Position numbers and translations under genes: made by a program. This document shows, piece after piece, positions 18,732 to 26,880 of a stretch of DNA of 64,000 nt. Under the pieces are notes generated by a model. The model worked only from the letters and a program-made list of their open reading frames with translations, was not told the origin of the DNA and searched no databases. Origin of the DNA: Luteibacter jiangsuensis (GTDB lineage: Bacteria > Pseudomonadota > Gammaproteobacteria > Xanthomonadales > Rhodanobacteraceae); NCBI RefSeq assembly GCF_030812295.1, contig NZ_JAUSSK010000004.1, forward strand, positions 62,001 to 126,000. The letters are read 5' to 3'. Position 1 is the first letter of the stretch; every line of letters starts with the position of its first letter.

Positions 18732-20173
18732 TCCTGGGTCTTCCGCGCCACGCGCGATCCCACACGCAAGCCCCCATCGTCGTCGACCGTCACGGTGTAG
18801 CCCGTCTCGGGCGCGACGAATGCCAAGGCGGACGTCGGCACCAATTCGGTTCGTCCGATGTCCGGCAGATCCAGGAACCACCGTGCGCCCCCGCGAAACA
18901 GAGACAGATCGCGGTTTCCCCGCGAGTCGGCATCCTCGAACCGGTAGTGCCCCATGTATCGGGCCATCGTCTTTTCGTCGAGCGTGGCACGTGTCGCGAC
19001 CCGCGGTGCGTAGTCGGGCCAACCATAGGCCGCAGCGACGGCCTTGATGAACTCGCCACCCAGGTAGGACCCGTTATCGCCATCGGTCAAGACGACCACG
19101 CCGTTTCCACTGGCCAGGAACATGACGTAGCTGCTCTTGAAGCCGAGGTTGCCGCCGGAATGCATGAAACGACGATGTTCGCCGTCGCCGCTGACGAATA
19201 CTCCCAGGCCGTACTTGTTCATGCCCGGCGCGAGCATGGTTCTCGCCGCGTCGGTGGGCATGAAGGAAGGCCGCCCCTCCTCCGCATCGCGTACCCCGAT
19301 CAGCCAGCGCGCGAGGTCATCCGGCGTGGTCCATAGCCCCGCGGCGGCGAGTTCGGGGTAGGTATTCGCCCCGCCGGGAACCGGCTCGCCGTCCGCGGCA
19401 TGGCCTACAGCGTGAGGTATCGATGCCGGCAACGGTTGAGCGAAGCTGCTCCGGCGCATACCGGCGGGCATGAGCACCTCGCGCTGCATCAGGTCGGCGA
19501 ACGAGGCACCCGCGCAATGGCTCATGGCGATCTGGGCCACGGTGTACCCACCGCCCGAATAGGCATACGCGCTTCCTGGCGCCGTGGCGATGACGACGGC
19601 AGGCGACTTCGCCGGCGTTTCGCCCCGCACGACCTGCTCCGGCGTCGGCACCGGCTCGCCCGGCGCGTAACCGTCGAAGCCGTTGACCGTCGCACCGGAC
19701 GTATGCTGCAGGAGGTTACGCAGCGTCACCGGATGCTCCGCGTCCTGCTTTCCGCGTGGCAGGCTCAGAGGTGCCAGGCAGCGGTCCACGGGAGCGTCCA
19801 GGTCGATCACCCGGCGCGCGGCCAGGATGGCGGCGAGGCCTCCCGTCACCCCTTTGCTCAGCGAGGCCGCCTGGAAGCGCTCGTTCGCCGCTGGAAGGCG
19901 AGCGCTTCCATCGATCCCATAGGTGGCGGACCAGACCACGCGTCCGCCTTCGATAACCGCCACCGCCATGGTCGGGACGCGATAACGCCGCATCCGCTCG
20001 TAGACGTTCCACTGCATGGCCGGCTGGCCGGCGATTTCCACCCGGGGCGTGAGGCTGTGTTCCACGGTCTGCCGGCGGGAGTCGTCGCGCGCGCCGGGCG
20101 CCGCGCAACCGATAAGCATTCCGAGTAGCGCGACGCTTACCGTTGCCTTGAGCCCCGCCGATGCAAATCCCAC
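18728..20173 (-). CDS. Class C beta-lactamase-fold serine hydrolase, lipoprotein
   Basis: 481 residues from a GTG at 20173 with an excellent GGGGAAGGG ribosome-binding site; the in-frame ATG 78 bp upstream has none. The signal ends in a lipobox (LIGC), so it is probably membrane-anchored in the periplasm. The SxxK nucleophile motif is SLSK within FQAASLSKGV, the second motif is YSGGGY where YxN is usual, and a His-Ser-Gly segment (MHSGGNLG) replaces KTG. Such proteins include esterases, D-aminopeptidases and peptidoglycan enzymes; the substrate is unknown. A C-terminal beta-rich extension of about 100 residues follows the catalytic domain. Confidence 0.88.
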   Translation of the reverse strand: MGFASAGLKATVSVALLGMLIGCAAPGARDDSRRQTVEHSLTPRVEIAGQPAMQWNVYERMRRYRVPTMAVAVIEGGRVVWSATYGIDGSARLPAANERFQAASLSKGVTGGLAAILAARRVIDLDAPVDRCLAPLSLPRGKQDAEHPVTLRNLLQHTSGATVNGFDGYAPGEPVPTPEQVVRGETPAKSPAVVIATAPGSAYAYSGGGYTVAQIAMSHCAGASFADLMQREVLMPAGMRRSSFAQPLPASIPHAVGHAADGEPVPGGANTYPELAAAGLWTTPDDLARWLIGVRDAEEGRPSFMPTDAARTMLAPGMNKYGLGVFVSGDGEHRRFMHSGGNLGFKSSYVMFLASGNGVVVLTDGDNGSYLGGEFIKAVAAAYGWPDYAPRVATRATLDEKTMARYMGHYRFEDADSRGNRDLSLFRGGARWFLDLPDIGRTELVPTSALAFVAPETGYTVTVDDDGGLRVGSRVARKTQD

Positions 20174-20252
20174 GTTCCCTTCCCCGTCGACATGCGGTGC
20201 GCACGAACAGGATAGATGTGCAAACCGGAGGAAAGGTTTAGCCCGGCCCAAG

Positions 20253-20307
20253 GGTCGGACGTTGCTTCAGCGATGTCCGACCTGTCCGCGCTCTCGTGTC
20301 CGCGGAC
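20253..20307. promoter_or_regulatory. Dyads upstream of the sigma-54 promoter, candidate activator sites
   Basis: GGTCGGAC-N14-GTCCGACC (20253-20260 and 20275-20282) is a perfect 8-bp inverted repeat and GTCCGCGGAC (20298-20307) a perfect palindrome. They lie about 80-135 bp upstream of the predicted transcription start, where enhancer-binding activators of sigma-54 usually bind. Function is inferred from position only. Confidence 0.45.
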
Positions 20308-20362
20308 GTCCTGCAAAGCCGGCGCATGGCAACCGGCCCCGCCGCGCGGCGGCCCTCCGGCT

Positions 20363-20378
20363 TTGGCACGCCCATTGC
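20363..20378 (+). promoter_or_regulatory. Consensus sigma-54 (RpoN) promoter
   Basis: TGGCACG-CCCA-TTGCT matches the -24/-12 consensus TGGCACR-N4-TTGCW at every defined position, with GG at 20364-20365 and GC at 20376-20377. The predicted start of transcription is near 20389, followed by AAGGA (20395-20399) and a GTG at 20409, leaving a 20-nt leader. It points at the 78-codon gene. Confidence 0.8.
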
Positions 20379-20408
20379 TGTCCTCCACGCATCGCAAGGA
20401 CCTGCCGC

Positions 20409-20645
20409 GTGATCGCTCCCTCGGACCTCAGACAAGGAATCCACCCCTTCACCCGCCTGCCCTGGCGGGTGCAGATGTTCGTCGTGTTCTATCTTCGGGC
20501 CAACGGTTACGCCTGCACGGAAGAAGAACGCGAACTGGCCGCCACGCTGCTCGAACAACGCATCGCACACGGCCCGATCGACCACCGCACGCTGTCGGTT
20601 GTGCTCGACCGGCAGTTCCCGCGCGAGCGGGAAGGCGGTGCCTGA
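20409..20645 (+). CDS. 78-residue protein of unknown function, sigma-54 promoter
   Basis: Small, probably cytoplasmic protein starting at GTG 20409 after an AAGGA ribosome-binding site; the codon usage matches neighbouring genes. The sequence has an N-terminal FTRLPWRVQMFVVFYLRANGY segment and a charged helical C-terminal half (EEERELAATLLEQRI, then LSVVLDRQFPRE). I do not recognise a family and no catalytic motif is visible. Its only evident context is the consensus sigma-54 promoter directly upstream. It ends 5 bp from the convergent AraC gene. Confidence 0.75.
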   Translation: MIAPSDLRQGIHPFTRLPWRVQMFVVFYLRANGYACTEEERELAATLLEQRIAHGPIDHRTLSVVLDRQFPREREGGA

Positions 20646-20650
20646 TCCCG

Positions 20651-21487
20651 TCAATGCGTCTCGTCCCTCAAAGGAAGCAGCACCTCGGTAAGCCACTCTG
20701 CTTCGGGCGTCGCATCCGGATCGTTGAGGAAATGATGAACGAGTGGCGCGTCCGCGGGCTCGTAACTCGAACCGGCCAACCAGTGCCCCATCAGCCAGGC
20801 TTCGGCAGCCGGCAATCCATCGTAGGAGCCTTGGTGAGTCAGGCTGGCGTACCTCCCACCTCGGAGCGTCGAATTCAAGAAGGGTGGCGGGGCATCCGCG
20901 TGCAGCGCGAGGCAGGCCTCATAGCGCGATTCACCTTCGGTGACGCTGGCGGCATCGTCGACCGCTACGCCATAGATGCCTTGCAGGTTTTCCAGCAGGC
21001 CCTCACTCTCCGCCCATGCCCACAGCTGTCCGTATGCCTTGTTCATGGCGACATAGTCGGCGCCGACCCGCCGCAGGACGACGATTTCAACGGGTTCACG
21101 CAAGACGATTCGGACGTCCGAATCAGGCAGCGAGCGCGCACTGACCGGCTCGCCGCGTGCGAAGTTCGAAGGCGTTGTCCCCGTCAACCGACGGAACGCC
21201 CGTGCGAACGCCTGCGGTGTCGCGAACCCTGTTTCCATCGCAACGCTGGTCACCGATCCCCCAGCGGCGCGAAGCTTCTGTTGCGAGGCCTCTATGCGAA
21301 GCCTCGCAATGGTCGCCCCGACGGCCTCGCCCGTCAGTCCACGCCAGATGCGATGGAAATGGAACGGCGACACATGGGCGGCGGCGGCCAGTTCCTCCAG
21401 CGAAGGAGGCACATCCAGCCGTCCGGTCAACAGCGCCGCCGCGGCAGCCATTCTCTCGAACCAACGTTCTTGCGCCAGATCAGTCAT
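20651..21487 (-). CDS. AraC family regulator with GyrI-like effector domain
   Basis: 278 residues. The N-terminal double helix-turn-helix (about 1-110) has SLEELAAAAHVSPFHFHRIWRGLTGE and SVAMETGFATPQAFARAFRRLTGTTP. The C-terminal half (about 125-278) is a GyrI/SbmC-like small-molecule-binding domain, as in Rob and BmrR-type activators (VRIVLREPVEIVVLRRVG, then GRYASLTHQGSYDGL). Such proteins sense lipophilic or toxic compounds and activate efflux or detoxification genes. No obvious target is adjacent. Confidence 0.92.
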   Translation of the reverse strand: MTDLAQERWFERMAAAAALLTGRLDVPPSLEELAAAAHVSPFHFHRIWRGLTGEAVGATIARLRIEASQQKLRAAGGSVTSVAMETGFATPQAFARAFRRLTGTTPSNFARGEPVSARSLPDSDVRIVLREPVEIVVLRRVGADYVAMNKAYGQLWAWAESEGLLENLQGIYGVAVDDAASVTEGESRYEACLALHADAPPPFLNSTLRGGRYASLTHQGSYDGLPAAEAWLMGHWLAGSSYEPADAPLVHHFLNDPDATPEAEWLTEVLLPLRDETH

Positions 21488-21597
21488 GAAAAGCTCCCAT
21501 TGGGCATCGTGGAGCCATCGTACGTAGCGGGCCGCGGCAATGCGTTCCCGATCTTGCGCTTTCGGTGCCCGAGGTCTCTACGAACGCACACGCTCAC

Positions 21598-21933
21598 TCA
21601 AGCGGAATGCCGCGCGGCCACATTCATCGGGGACAGGTCCTCGACAGGCAGACGCCTGAAGGTCAGGACGTGCATGGTTTGGTTCCTGCAACTGACCTCG
21701 CGGCCCCACCACAACGTTCTTTCGAAACAGAACACCGCCACGACGGTCAGCCACGGCGCGATCGCCCAGCCTGTCGAGAAAGCGATGGCCGCGATGATCG
21801 TCATGCCCACGAAGGCCGTATACGCCACCCGATGCAGGAAGACGTCCCTTTCCTGCTCCCTTTTCAAGTGATCGTAGATCTCGCTCGCCGAGCCATAGAA
21901 GGTCGTGAGGTCTGTGTGCGCAAGGCTCTTCAT
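21598..21933 (-). CDS. Two-helix membrane protein of unknown function
   Basis: 111 residues. An N-terminal charged helix (ASEIYDHLKREQERD) precedes two transmembrane segments (about 35-55 and 58-73, VAYTAFVGMTIIAAIAF and WAIAPWLTVVAVFCF), and the C-terminus is hydrophilic. I know no family name. It is monocistronic between the AraC gene and a small lipoprotein gene. Confidence 0.7.
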   Translation of the reverse strand: MKSLAHTDLTTFYGSASEIYDHLKREQERDVFLHRVAYTAFVGMTIIAAIAFSTGWAIAPWLTVVAVFCFERTLWWGREVSCRNQTMHVLTFRRLPVEDLSPMNVAARHSA

Positions 21934-22121
21934 GTCCTGGTCCCCCGGTATGACTGGCTCGGTCGAGCGTCCCCGGGGACGGACTTTGAGGGGGAATAGT
22001 CACCCTTGCAACTAGCTCGGCCGGTATGGGGCGCAAGGTGAAGGCAGGACTGTAGGCGATCTCCTACAGACAACAAGGCCGTCGCGGCGCAAAATGCGCG
22101 CGAACCGACCGGACACCCGCC

Positions 22122-22316
22122 ATGCGCCTCCTCTGCCTGCTTAGTCTCGCCTGCGCCGCTCTTTCTGGCTGCGCCAGCACACAGCCTCACTGGTCCGACG
22201 AGCGTTCTGTCGGCCCCGTTACGCCAACCGCACACTGCTCGTCCAGCGGTGGGAACGCGGGTCCGTGCGCGGCAACGATCGCGGTGAACGCCGTCATTCA
22301 TAGCGTCCAGAAATAA
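22122..22316 (+). CDS. Small lipoprotein
   Basis: 64 residues with a type II signal: MRLLCLLSLACAALSGC, lipobox LSGC with Cys17 as the lipidated residue. The mature part of 48 residues is Ser/Thr-rich with two further Cys (HCSSSGGNAGPC) that could form a disulfide. The function is unknown. It resembles the many short, poorly conserved lipoproteins of Xanthomonadales. Confidence 0.65.
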   Translation: MRLLCLLSLACAALSGCASTQPHWSDERSVGPVTPTAHCSSSGGNAGPCAATIAVNAVIHSVQK

Positions 22317-22360
22317 CCCGGCAACCGCCGGGACGATGCCCACCTCTGGGGGGCCCCCGC

Positions 22361-22775
22361 ATGAACATCGACCGTTCCGAAGGCTGGGACGCCATCGCCG
22401 ATATTGATAGCCGCGTTCAGGCGACTGGTTCCTGCAACGCAAACCGCCTGCGAGGCCGCGCAGGACAGCGCGTTCTTTCACCGGACCTTTGCCGGGGCTG
22501 TTTCTGTCGGCCTGCTGTTTCTTCTCTCCGCGGACGACCAACAGGACGTTCTTCGTCGGGTCGCGAACGCCCTGGAGCCGGGCGGGCGATTTCTGTTCAG
22601 CGCGCCTCGCGAAGCCTGCGAATGGAGGGATATGCAGACGGGCCAGCCGTCACGCTCGCTTGGTCAGCAAGAGTACGCGCGGCTCCTGGAAGCATCAGGA
22701 TTACGCCTCATTGGCTGTCGTCTGGATGAGGGCGAAAATAACTACTTCGATGCCATCAAGCCATCTGCAGGCTAG
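22361..22775 (+). pseudogene. Decayed class I SAM-dependent methyltransferase
   Basis: An ATG at 22361 opens MNIDRSEGWDAIAD, which looks like the true N-terminus of a small methyltransferase, but the SAM-binding glycine motif is absent. After about 15 codons and a frame change, the C-terminal half continues in another frame (22404-22775): FLLSADDQQDVLRRVANALEPGGRFLFSAP and GLRLIGCRLDEGENNYFD, matching motifs that follow the glycine-rich loop in this superfamily. The centre, roughly 70 residues, appears to have been deleted. The remnant ends 15 bp before the tRNA-Thr gene. Confidence 0.75.
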
Positions 22776-22790
22776 TTTTGGCTGAGTTTC

Positions 22791-22866
22791 TGGTGCCGAC
22801 ACCCGGATTCGAACTGGGGACCTACCGCTTACAAGGCGGTTGCTCTACCAACTGAGCTATGCCGGC
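22791..22866 (-). tRNA. thrU: tRNA-Thr (anticodon UGU)
   Basis: The 76-nt cloverleaf on the minus strand starts GCCGGCATAGCTCAG and ends in an encoded CCA. The anticodon stem ACCGC/GCGGT encloses CTTGTAA, with anticodon TGT reading ACA codons. The T-arm is CCCAG-TTCGAAT-CCGGG; its one A-C mismatch is also found in the E. coli threonine tRNA of this type. It follows the birA-coaX-SPOR genes on the same strand. Confidence 0.96.
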
Positions 22867-22882
22867 GAAGTCGCAGAGTTTA

Positions 22883-23689
22883 TCAGAAGCACCCGGTGGT
22901 TCTAGCCGTGATGCCGGGGGTGCGGATGCTCCGGCGGATGTCGGTGCCGGCCTCGTCGGGGATGACCACGTCGAGCCACCAGACGGGCGTGGTCTCGGTG
23001 CGCTCGCTCATGCGCGCCGGGAAGCCGGCGGCGACCACCTCGTCGCGACGCTTGCGGGCGTTGGCGGGGTCGTGGAACAGGCCGAGCGCGACCGAGTTCT
23101 GCAGGTCGCCCTGGGCGGTGACCACGAAATAATCCTTGATGCCCTTCGCATCCAGGCGACGGGCCTGGGCGAGCGCCTGTTCGCGCGTAGCCAACGCGGG
23201 CAGGAAGACCCGCCAGCCGTGCGACTCGCTGGTCTGCTCCTGGCGCTGGCGGCTGCGCACGGTGCGTGACGCGATGGCGGTGCGTGCCGCGCGCAGGTCC
23301 ACCTGGTTGGCGAATGGCCCCAGGGCCAGGCAGCGGTAGCTGCGTCGGGGGCTGGTCGGCGCGGTCTCGGTGGGTGCGAGAAGCGTGTCCCCTGCCACGG
23401 CCTTGGTTCCGGGCTTCGCAGGCGGGATGGCGGGCGACGACGTGGCCGGGGCCGTGGTGGACGCCGTCTTCGGCAAGGCCGCGACGGATGCGGGCGCTGC
23501 CACGGATGCGGATGCCACCGGCGGGGCGCCACTCCCCGGTGGAGCCGGCAATTCGGCGAGGAGCTTCAGCTTCGGCACGCCGCCATCCGTCGGATCGACA
23601 GCGTGCGTCGCCGAATCGCCCAGCAGCAGCCACGCGGCCACCGCGATGTTGAGGGCGATCAGCAAGACGAACAGCAAACGCAGCAGCAT
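22883..23689 (-). CDS. SPOR domain membrane protein
   Basis: 268 residues: an N-terminal transmembrane segment (about 3-23), a long Ala/Pro-rich periplasmic linker (about 50-115), then a C-terminal region (about 118-250) with the pattern of a SPOR domain (SYRCLALGPFANQVDLRAARTAI and GWRVFLPALATREQALAQARRL). SPOR domains bind denuded glycan strands at the septum. It follows coaX by 66 bp in the birA-coaX-SPOR order and precedes the tRNA-Thr gene by 16 bp. Confidence 0.82.
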   Translation of the reverse strand: MLLRLLFVLLIALNIAVAAWLLLGDSATHAVDPTDGGVPKLKLLAELPAPPGSGAPPVASASVAAPASVAALPKTASTTAPATSSPAIPPAKPGTKAVAGDTLLAPTETAPTSPRRSYRCLALGPFANQVDLRAARTAIASRTVRSRQRQEQTSESHGWRVFLPALATREQALAQARRLDAKGIKDYFVVTAQGDLQNSVALGLFHDPANARKRRDEVVAAGFPARMSERTETTPVWWLDVVIPDEAGTDIRRSIRTPGITARTTGCF

Positions 23690-23755
23690 GGTGGCCTTGG
23701 GCTTCCAGTGAGGGCCTGCGCGCGTTCCCCTGTAAGAACCGGCGGCGTCGGGATT

Positions 23756-24514
23756 CTAGGCGATATTGTCCGCGCGGGCATGCGTCTTCGCCCACACGGC
23801 GAGTCCGCGCAGCACCGCATCCGGCACCAGGACGACCTCTCGCTCCAGCAAGGGCGCCAGTACATCGGCATCGCCGCCGCCCAGCGTCACCGTCGGGCTT
23901 CCGCCAAGAAGTGGCGCCGATCGTCCGACGAAGCGGTCGACGAGCGCCGCGCACGCCTGCCAGCAACCGGAAGCGAGGCCATCGGCGGTGTTGTCGGCGA
24001 GGTCGCGCACGGCACCGGCATGACCCGGCCGTACCTGGACCGTGGCGCCGAGCACCGACTGCTGCATCAACAGCGGACCCGGGGCGATCCATCCGCCGAG
24101 ATGTCTCCCTTCCCCGTCCAGCGCATCCAGCGTGAGCGCGGTACCGACGCTGGCCAGCACGCAAGGCGCACGGCCTGCCGCGAGAGCGTCCACCATCGCC
24201 AGGAAGCGGTCGACACCGAGCCGATGCGGTTCGGCGTAGGCATTCGTGACACCGCAAGCCTCGGCCGGCGTACGCACCCACACGGGCGTGCGACCGAAGG
24301 CCTTGTCGGCCGCCACGGCCACCGCCGTCTCGCGCGCGGAATCGACCACGGATGCGCCGACGACGCGTTCGGGCATCGGCCACGACGCCCAGAGCGTGGC
24401 CAGTTCATGCGCGATATCGGCATCCCAACCGAACGCACCCCGGTGAGTGAATTCACTGCCATCCAGCAAGGCGAACTTCAGACGGGTATTGCCCAGGTCC
24501 AGCAGCAGGATCAT
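23756..24514 (-). CDS. coaX: Type III pantothenate kinase
   Basis: 252 residues. Phosphorylates pantothenate, the first step of coenzyme A synthesis, in the cytoplasm. The ASKHA-fold motifs are present: LLLDLGNTRLKFAL (phosphate loop), GVDRFLAMVDAL, ASVGTALTLDALD and GGWIAPGPLLM. Its ATG overlaps the birA stop by 4 bp (ATGA), so translation is coupled. It replaces the unrelated coaA type found at this locus in enteric bacteria. Confidence 0.94.
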   Translation of the reverse strand: MILLLDLGNTRLKFALLDGSEFTHRGAFGWDADIAHELATLWASWPMPERVVGASVVDSARETAVAVAADKAFGRTPVWVRTPAEACGVTNAYAEPHRLGVDRFLAMVDALAAGRAPCVLASVGTALTLDALDGEGRHLGGWIAPGPLLMQQSVLGATVQVRPGHAGAVRDLADNTADGLASGCWQACAALVDRFVGRSAPLLGGSPTVTLGGGDADVLAPLLEREVVLVPDAVLRGLAVWAKTHARADNIA

Positions 24515-25491
24515 GTGGCGCTCCGGCGCACCGAAACTTCGGCACTATCCACGGTGACGAGTTCTCCATCGGCGCGGCGTACGCGCAAGGCACCGCGTTC
24601 GTCGACGCCTTCGCCCACGGCGATGTATTCGCCGCGCGGATCGATGATGCGCAGGGATTCGCCACGCAAGAGGTCGTTCGCCACGTATTCGTCGGCGAAC
24701 GCGGCGAAGCCGTGGCGCTCGAACGTCCGCAGTCCCTCGGTGAGTTCGGCCACGAGGGCACTCGCGAAGCGGTTGCGGCCGGGCGGTTCGCCACCGGTGA
24801 CCGAGGCGAGGTCGGTGATCGGCTGGCCAGCGCGTTCGTGCAGGTCGTCCGGCAAGCGGATGTTGACGCCCACGCCGATCACCGCTGCGCACGGACCCGA
24901 GTATTCGCCGGACAGTTCCACCAGGATCCCCGCCAGCTTGGCGTTGCCCGCCAGCACGTCGTTGGGCCATTTCAGACCGGGTGTACGGATGCCGACCTCG
25001 CCCATGGCGCGGATCAGCATCACGCCCACGGCGAGCGATAGGCCCGACAACGACGCGAAGCCAGCGTCGAACCGCTTGAGCACCGACAGGTACAGGTTCA
25101 TGCCGGGCGGCGAAAGCCAGGGCCGCCCGCGGCGGCCACGCCCCGCGGACTGGCTTTCGGATATCACGAAGGCCAGATCGTCGAGTACGGGGATGCGCCG
25201 GGCCAGCTCGCTGGACGTGGAATCGATCTCCCAGTGCACCTCGAGCATGCCGACGCCGGCCGAGATCGCGGGCGGCAATGCCGCCCGGATACGCTGGCCG
25301 TCCAGCAGTTCGGTCGGCCACGGCAGCCGGTAACCGCCTCCGACCTTGGCCTCCACGGGCACGCCCTTGAGACGCAAGGCCTCGATCTGTTTCCAGACGG
25401 CGGCACGCGTCACCCCGGCCTTCTTGGCCAGGACGGCACCGGACACGGCATCGCCGCCGGCAAGGGCTTCGAGGAGATCGCGTGCGAGCAT
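24511..25491 (-). CDS. birA: Biotin-protein ligase / biotin operon repressor
   Basis: 326 residues in three parts: an N-terminal winged helix (about 1-65, SGAVLAKKAGVTRAAVWKQIEAL), the catalytic core with the biotinyl-AMP loop SAGRGRRGRPW and KWPNDVL, and a small C-terminal SH3-like domain. It activates biotin and attaches it to the acetyl-CoA carboxylase carrier protein. The DNA-binding domain implies a second role as a biotin-responsive repressor. The ATG at 25491 fits the family start; the open frame runs nearly 300 codons further upstream without similarity. It is the first gene of birA-coaX-SPOR. Confidence 0.95.
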   Translation of the reverse strand: MLARDLLEALAGGDAVSGAVLAKKAGVTRAAVWKQIEALRLKGVPVEAKVGGGYRLPWPTELLDGQRIRAALPPAISAGVGMLEVHWEIDSTSSELARRIPVLDDLAFVISESQSAGRGRRGRPWLSPPGMNLYLSVLKRFDAGFASLSGLSLAVGVMLIRAMGEVGIRTPGLKWPNDVLAGNAKLAGILVELSGEYSGPCAAVIGVGVNIRLPDDLHERAGQPITDLASVTGGEPPGRNRFASALVAELTEGLRTFERHGFAAFADEYVANDLLRGESLRIIDPRGEYIAVGEGVDERGALRVRRADGELVTVDSAEVSVRRSAT

Positions 25492-25691
25492 GGCTGCCGT
25501 CGGGCCGTCAGGAGGCCGCTGTCGAGGGTGGGGAAAGCCGGGACATCGGACGATTCTAGGGCAGTGGCACCCTTTTCGCCCGCTTGGAGCCAGGAGCGGC
25601 GTCCAACGACCTCCAGCACTGGCACCCTCGTGAATTTTCTGCGAGGATCGGGCGTCCCCCTTTTCGTCCCGAGGGGCCTCAGGGTTTACCG

Positions 25692-26030
25692 ATGAACGCC
25701 AGAACGTACATCTTCGGATGTCTGTGCCTCGTCGGTGCCGCCGGCACCGCCGCCGCTTCCGACATCGACCCGACCAGTGGTCTGCTCTCCATGGGCAGCA
25801 CTTCCTCGTCGTCGTTCGAAGGCAGCTCGCGATCGCCGCAGGGTGGTAGCCGCGATGGCGGTGGTGGCGATATGGATTCGTCGCGCCCGGTGACCGCGCC
25901 ACGGCGGAGCGCCAGCCCGACGCCGATGCCCCCTCCGGTCGACGCCGGCGACGGCGTGCACGACGATGGCCTGCCCATGCGCTCTTCCTCGCCGAGCTGG
26001 CAGTCGCTGCTCCCCGGGTCGATGTTCTGA
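25692..26030 (+). CDS. Secreted Ser/Pro-rich low-complexity protein
   Basis: 112 residues with a clean signal peptide (about 1-23, ending AAAS). The mature part is rich in Ser, Gly and Pro (SSSSFEGSSRSPQGG and PTPMPPPVDAG) and is probably unfolded. No family is recognised. The GTG/ATG choice is clear: ATG 25692 starts the signal peptide. The 200-bp gap upstream, shared with divergent birA, holds two similar GCA[G/C]TGGCACCC copies (near 25564 and 25617) of unknown meaning. Confidence 0.6.
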   Translation: MNARTYIFGCLCLVGAAGTAAASDIDPTSGLLSMGSTSSSSFEGSSRSPQGGSRDGGGGDMDSSRPVTAPRRSASPTPMPPPVDAGDGVHDDGLPMRSSSPSWQSLLPGSMF

Positions 26031-26049
26031 TTCGTTCCGGCCGATCACC

Positions 26050-26814
26050 TTGGGCTTCTTCCAATCGCTGATCGCGCGTTTCCGCGCGCCCGTCCCACCG
26101 ATCGACGATGCGGCATGGCGGCAGGCCGTCCAGCGTGTGCCGCTCGCGAACGCCCTCGATCCTCCGCGTGCGCATTACCTGCGCCAGTTGGCGGCGATCT
26201 TCCTGCACAGCAAGCGCTTCCACGCCATGGGCGATGCACCCCTGGACGATTTCTGGCGCCTGGCGATCGCCATGCAGGCCAGCCTGCCCGCGCTTCCGCA
26301 CGGCCCGAAGGCCTTCAAGGGCTGGACCAACGTCCTGGTCTATCCCGGCGAGTTCAACGTACGGCGCAGCCATCGTGACGCCCCCACCGGCGTGGTCACC
26401 GACAGCGACGACACCTTGATCGGCGAAGCATGGGAACGGGGACCGATGATCCTGTCACTCGCCGACGTGGCGCTCGACCTGGAAGCGCCATGGGACGGCT
26501 TCAACGTGGTGATCCACGAGATGGCGCATAAGCTCGACATGCTCGCGGGCCCGGCCAACGGCGTGCCCCCGCTACCGTCATCGATGAACCGGCGGCAGTG
26601 GATCCAGACGATGCAGCGTGGTTACGACCGCCTGTCCAAGGCGGTGGAGCGAGGCAGAAGGACAGCGATCGATCCGTACGCCGCCGAGGCGCCGGAAGAA
26701 TACTTCGCCGTGACCAGCGAACTGCATTTCTCGCAACCGGCCCTGCTGCGCGAAGCCGAGCCCGACGTGGCGCGCTTGCTCGACGCCTTCTACGGCCCCT
26801 CCCCCTCCACCTGA
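26050..26814 (+). CDS. mtfA: MtfA-like zinc metallopeptidase
   Basis: About 254 residues if read from the TTG at 26050; the exact start is uncertain because an ATG at 25966 would overlap the previous gene and the ribosome-binding site is weak. The family signature is the zinc motif HEMAHKLD (HExxH) after WDGFNVV, with a downstream Glu in EAPEEYFAVTSELHF as third ligand. E. coli MtfA binds the Mlc repressor and has aminopeptidase activity. No ptsG or mlc homologue lies nearby. Confidence 0.88.
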   Translation: MGFFQSLIARFRAPVPPIDDAAWRQAVQRVPLANALDPPRAHYLRQLAAIFLHSKRFHAMGDAPLDDFWRLAIAMQASLPALPHGPKAFKGWTNVLVYPGEFNVRRSHRDAPTGVVTDSDDTLIGEAWERGPMILSLADVALDLEAPWDGFNVVIHEMAHKLDMLAGPANGVPPLPSSMNRRQWIQTMQRGYDRLSKAVERGRRTAIDPYAAEAPEEYFAVTSELHFSQPALLREAEPDVARLLDAFYGPSPST

Positions 26815-26842
26815 TCAACACACCACAAGACTCCGTCGTCCT

Positions 26843-26872
26843 TGTGGGAGCCGCTCCAGCGGCGATATCGCC
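26843..26872. repeat. REP element at a convergent 3' junction
   Basis: GTGGGAGCCGCTCCAGCGGC followed by GATATCGCC, with inner dyad GCCGCT-CC-AGCGGC, between the convergent mtfA and sensor kinase genes. Same family as the element at 13952-13997. Confidence 0.75.
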
Positions 26873-26880
26873 TCAAACCA

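Noticed and set aside
22791-22866. tRNA-Thr as an integration site of a genomic island
   Set aside because: No second copy of the tRNA 3' end and no integrase were found in the window.
25492-26373. N-terminal extension of birA by almost 300 codons
   Set aside because: Overlaps two plus-strand genes, no similarity to the family, and the family start is at 25491.
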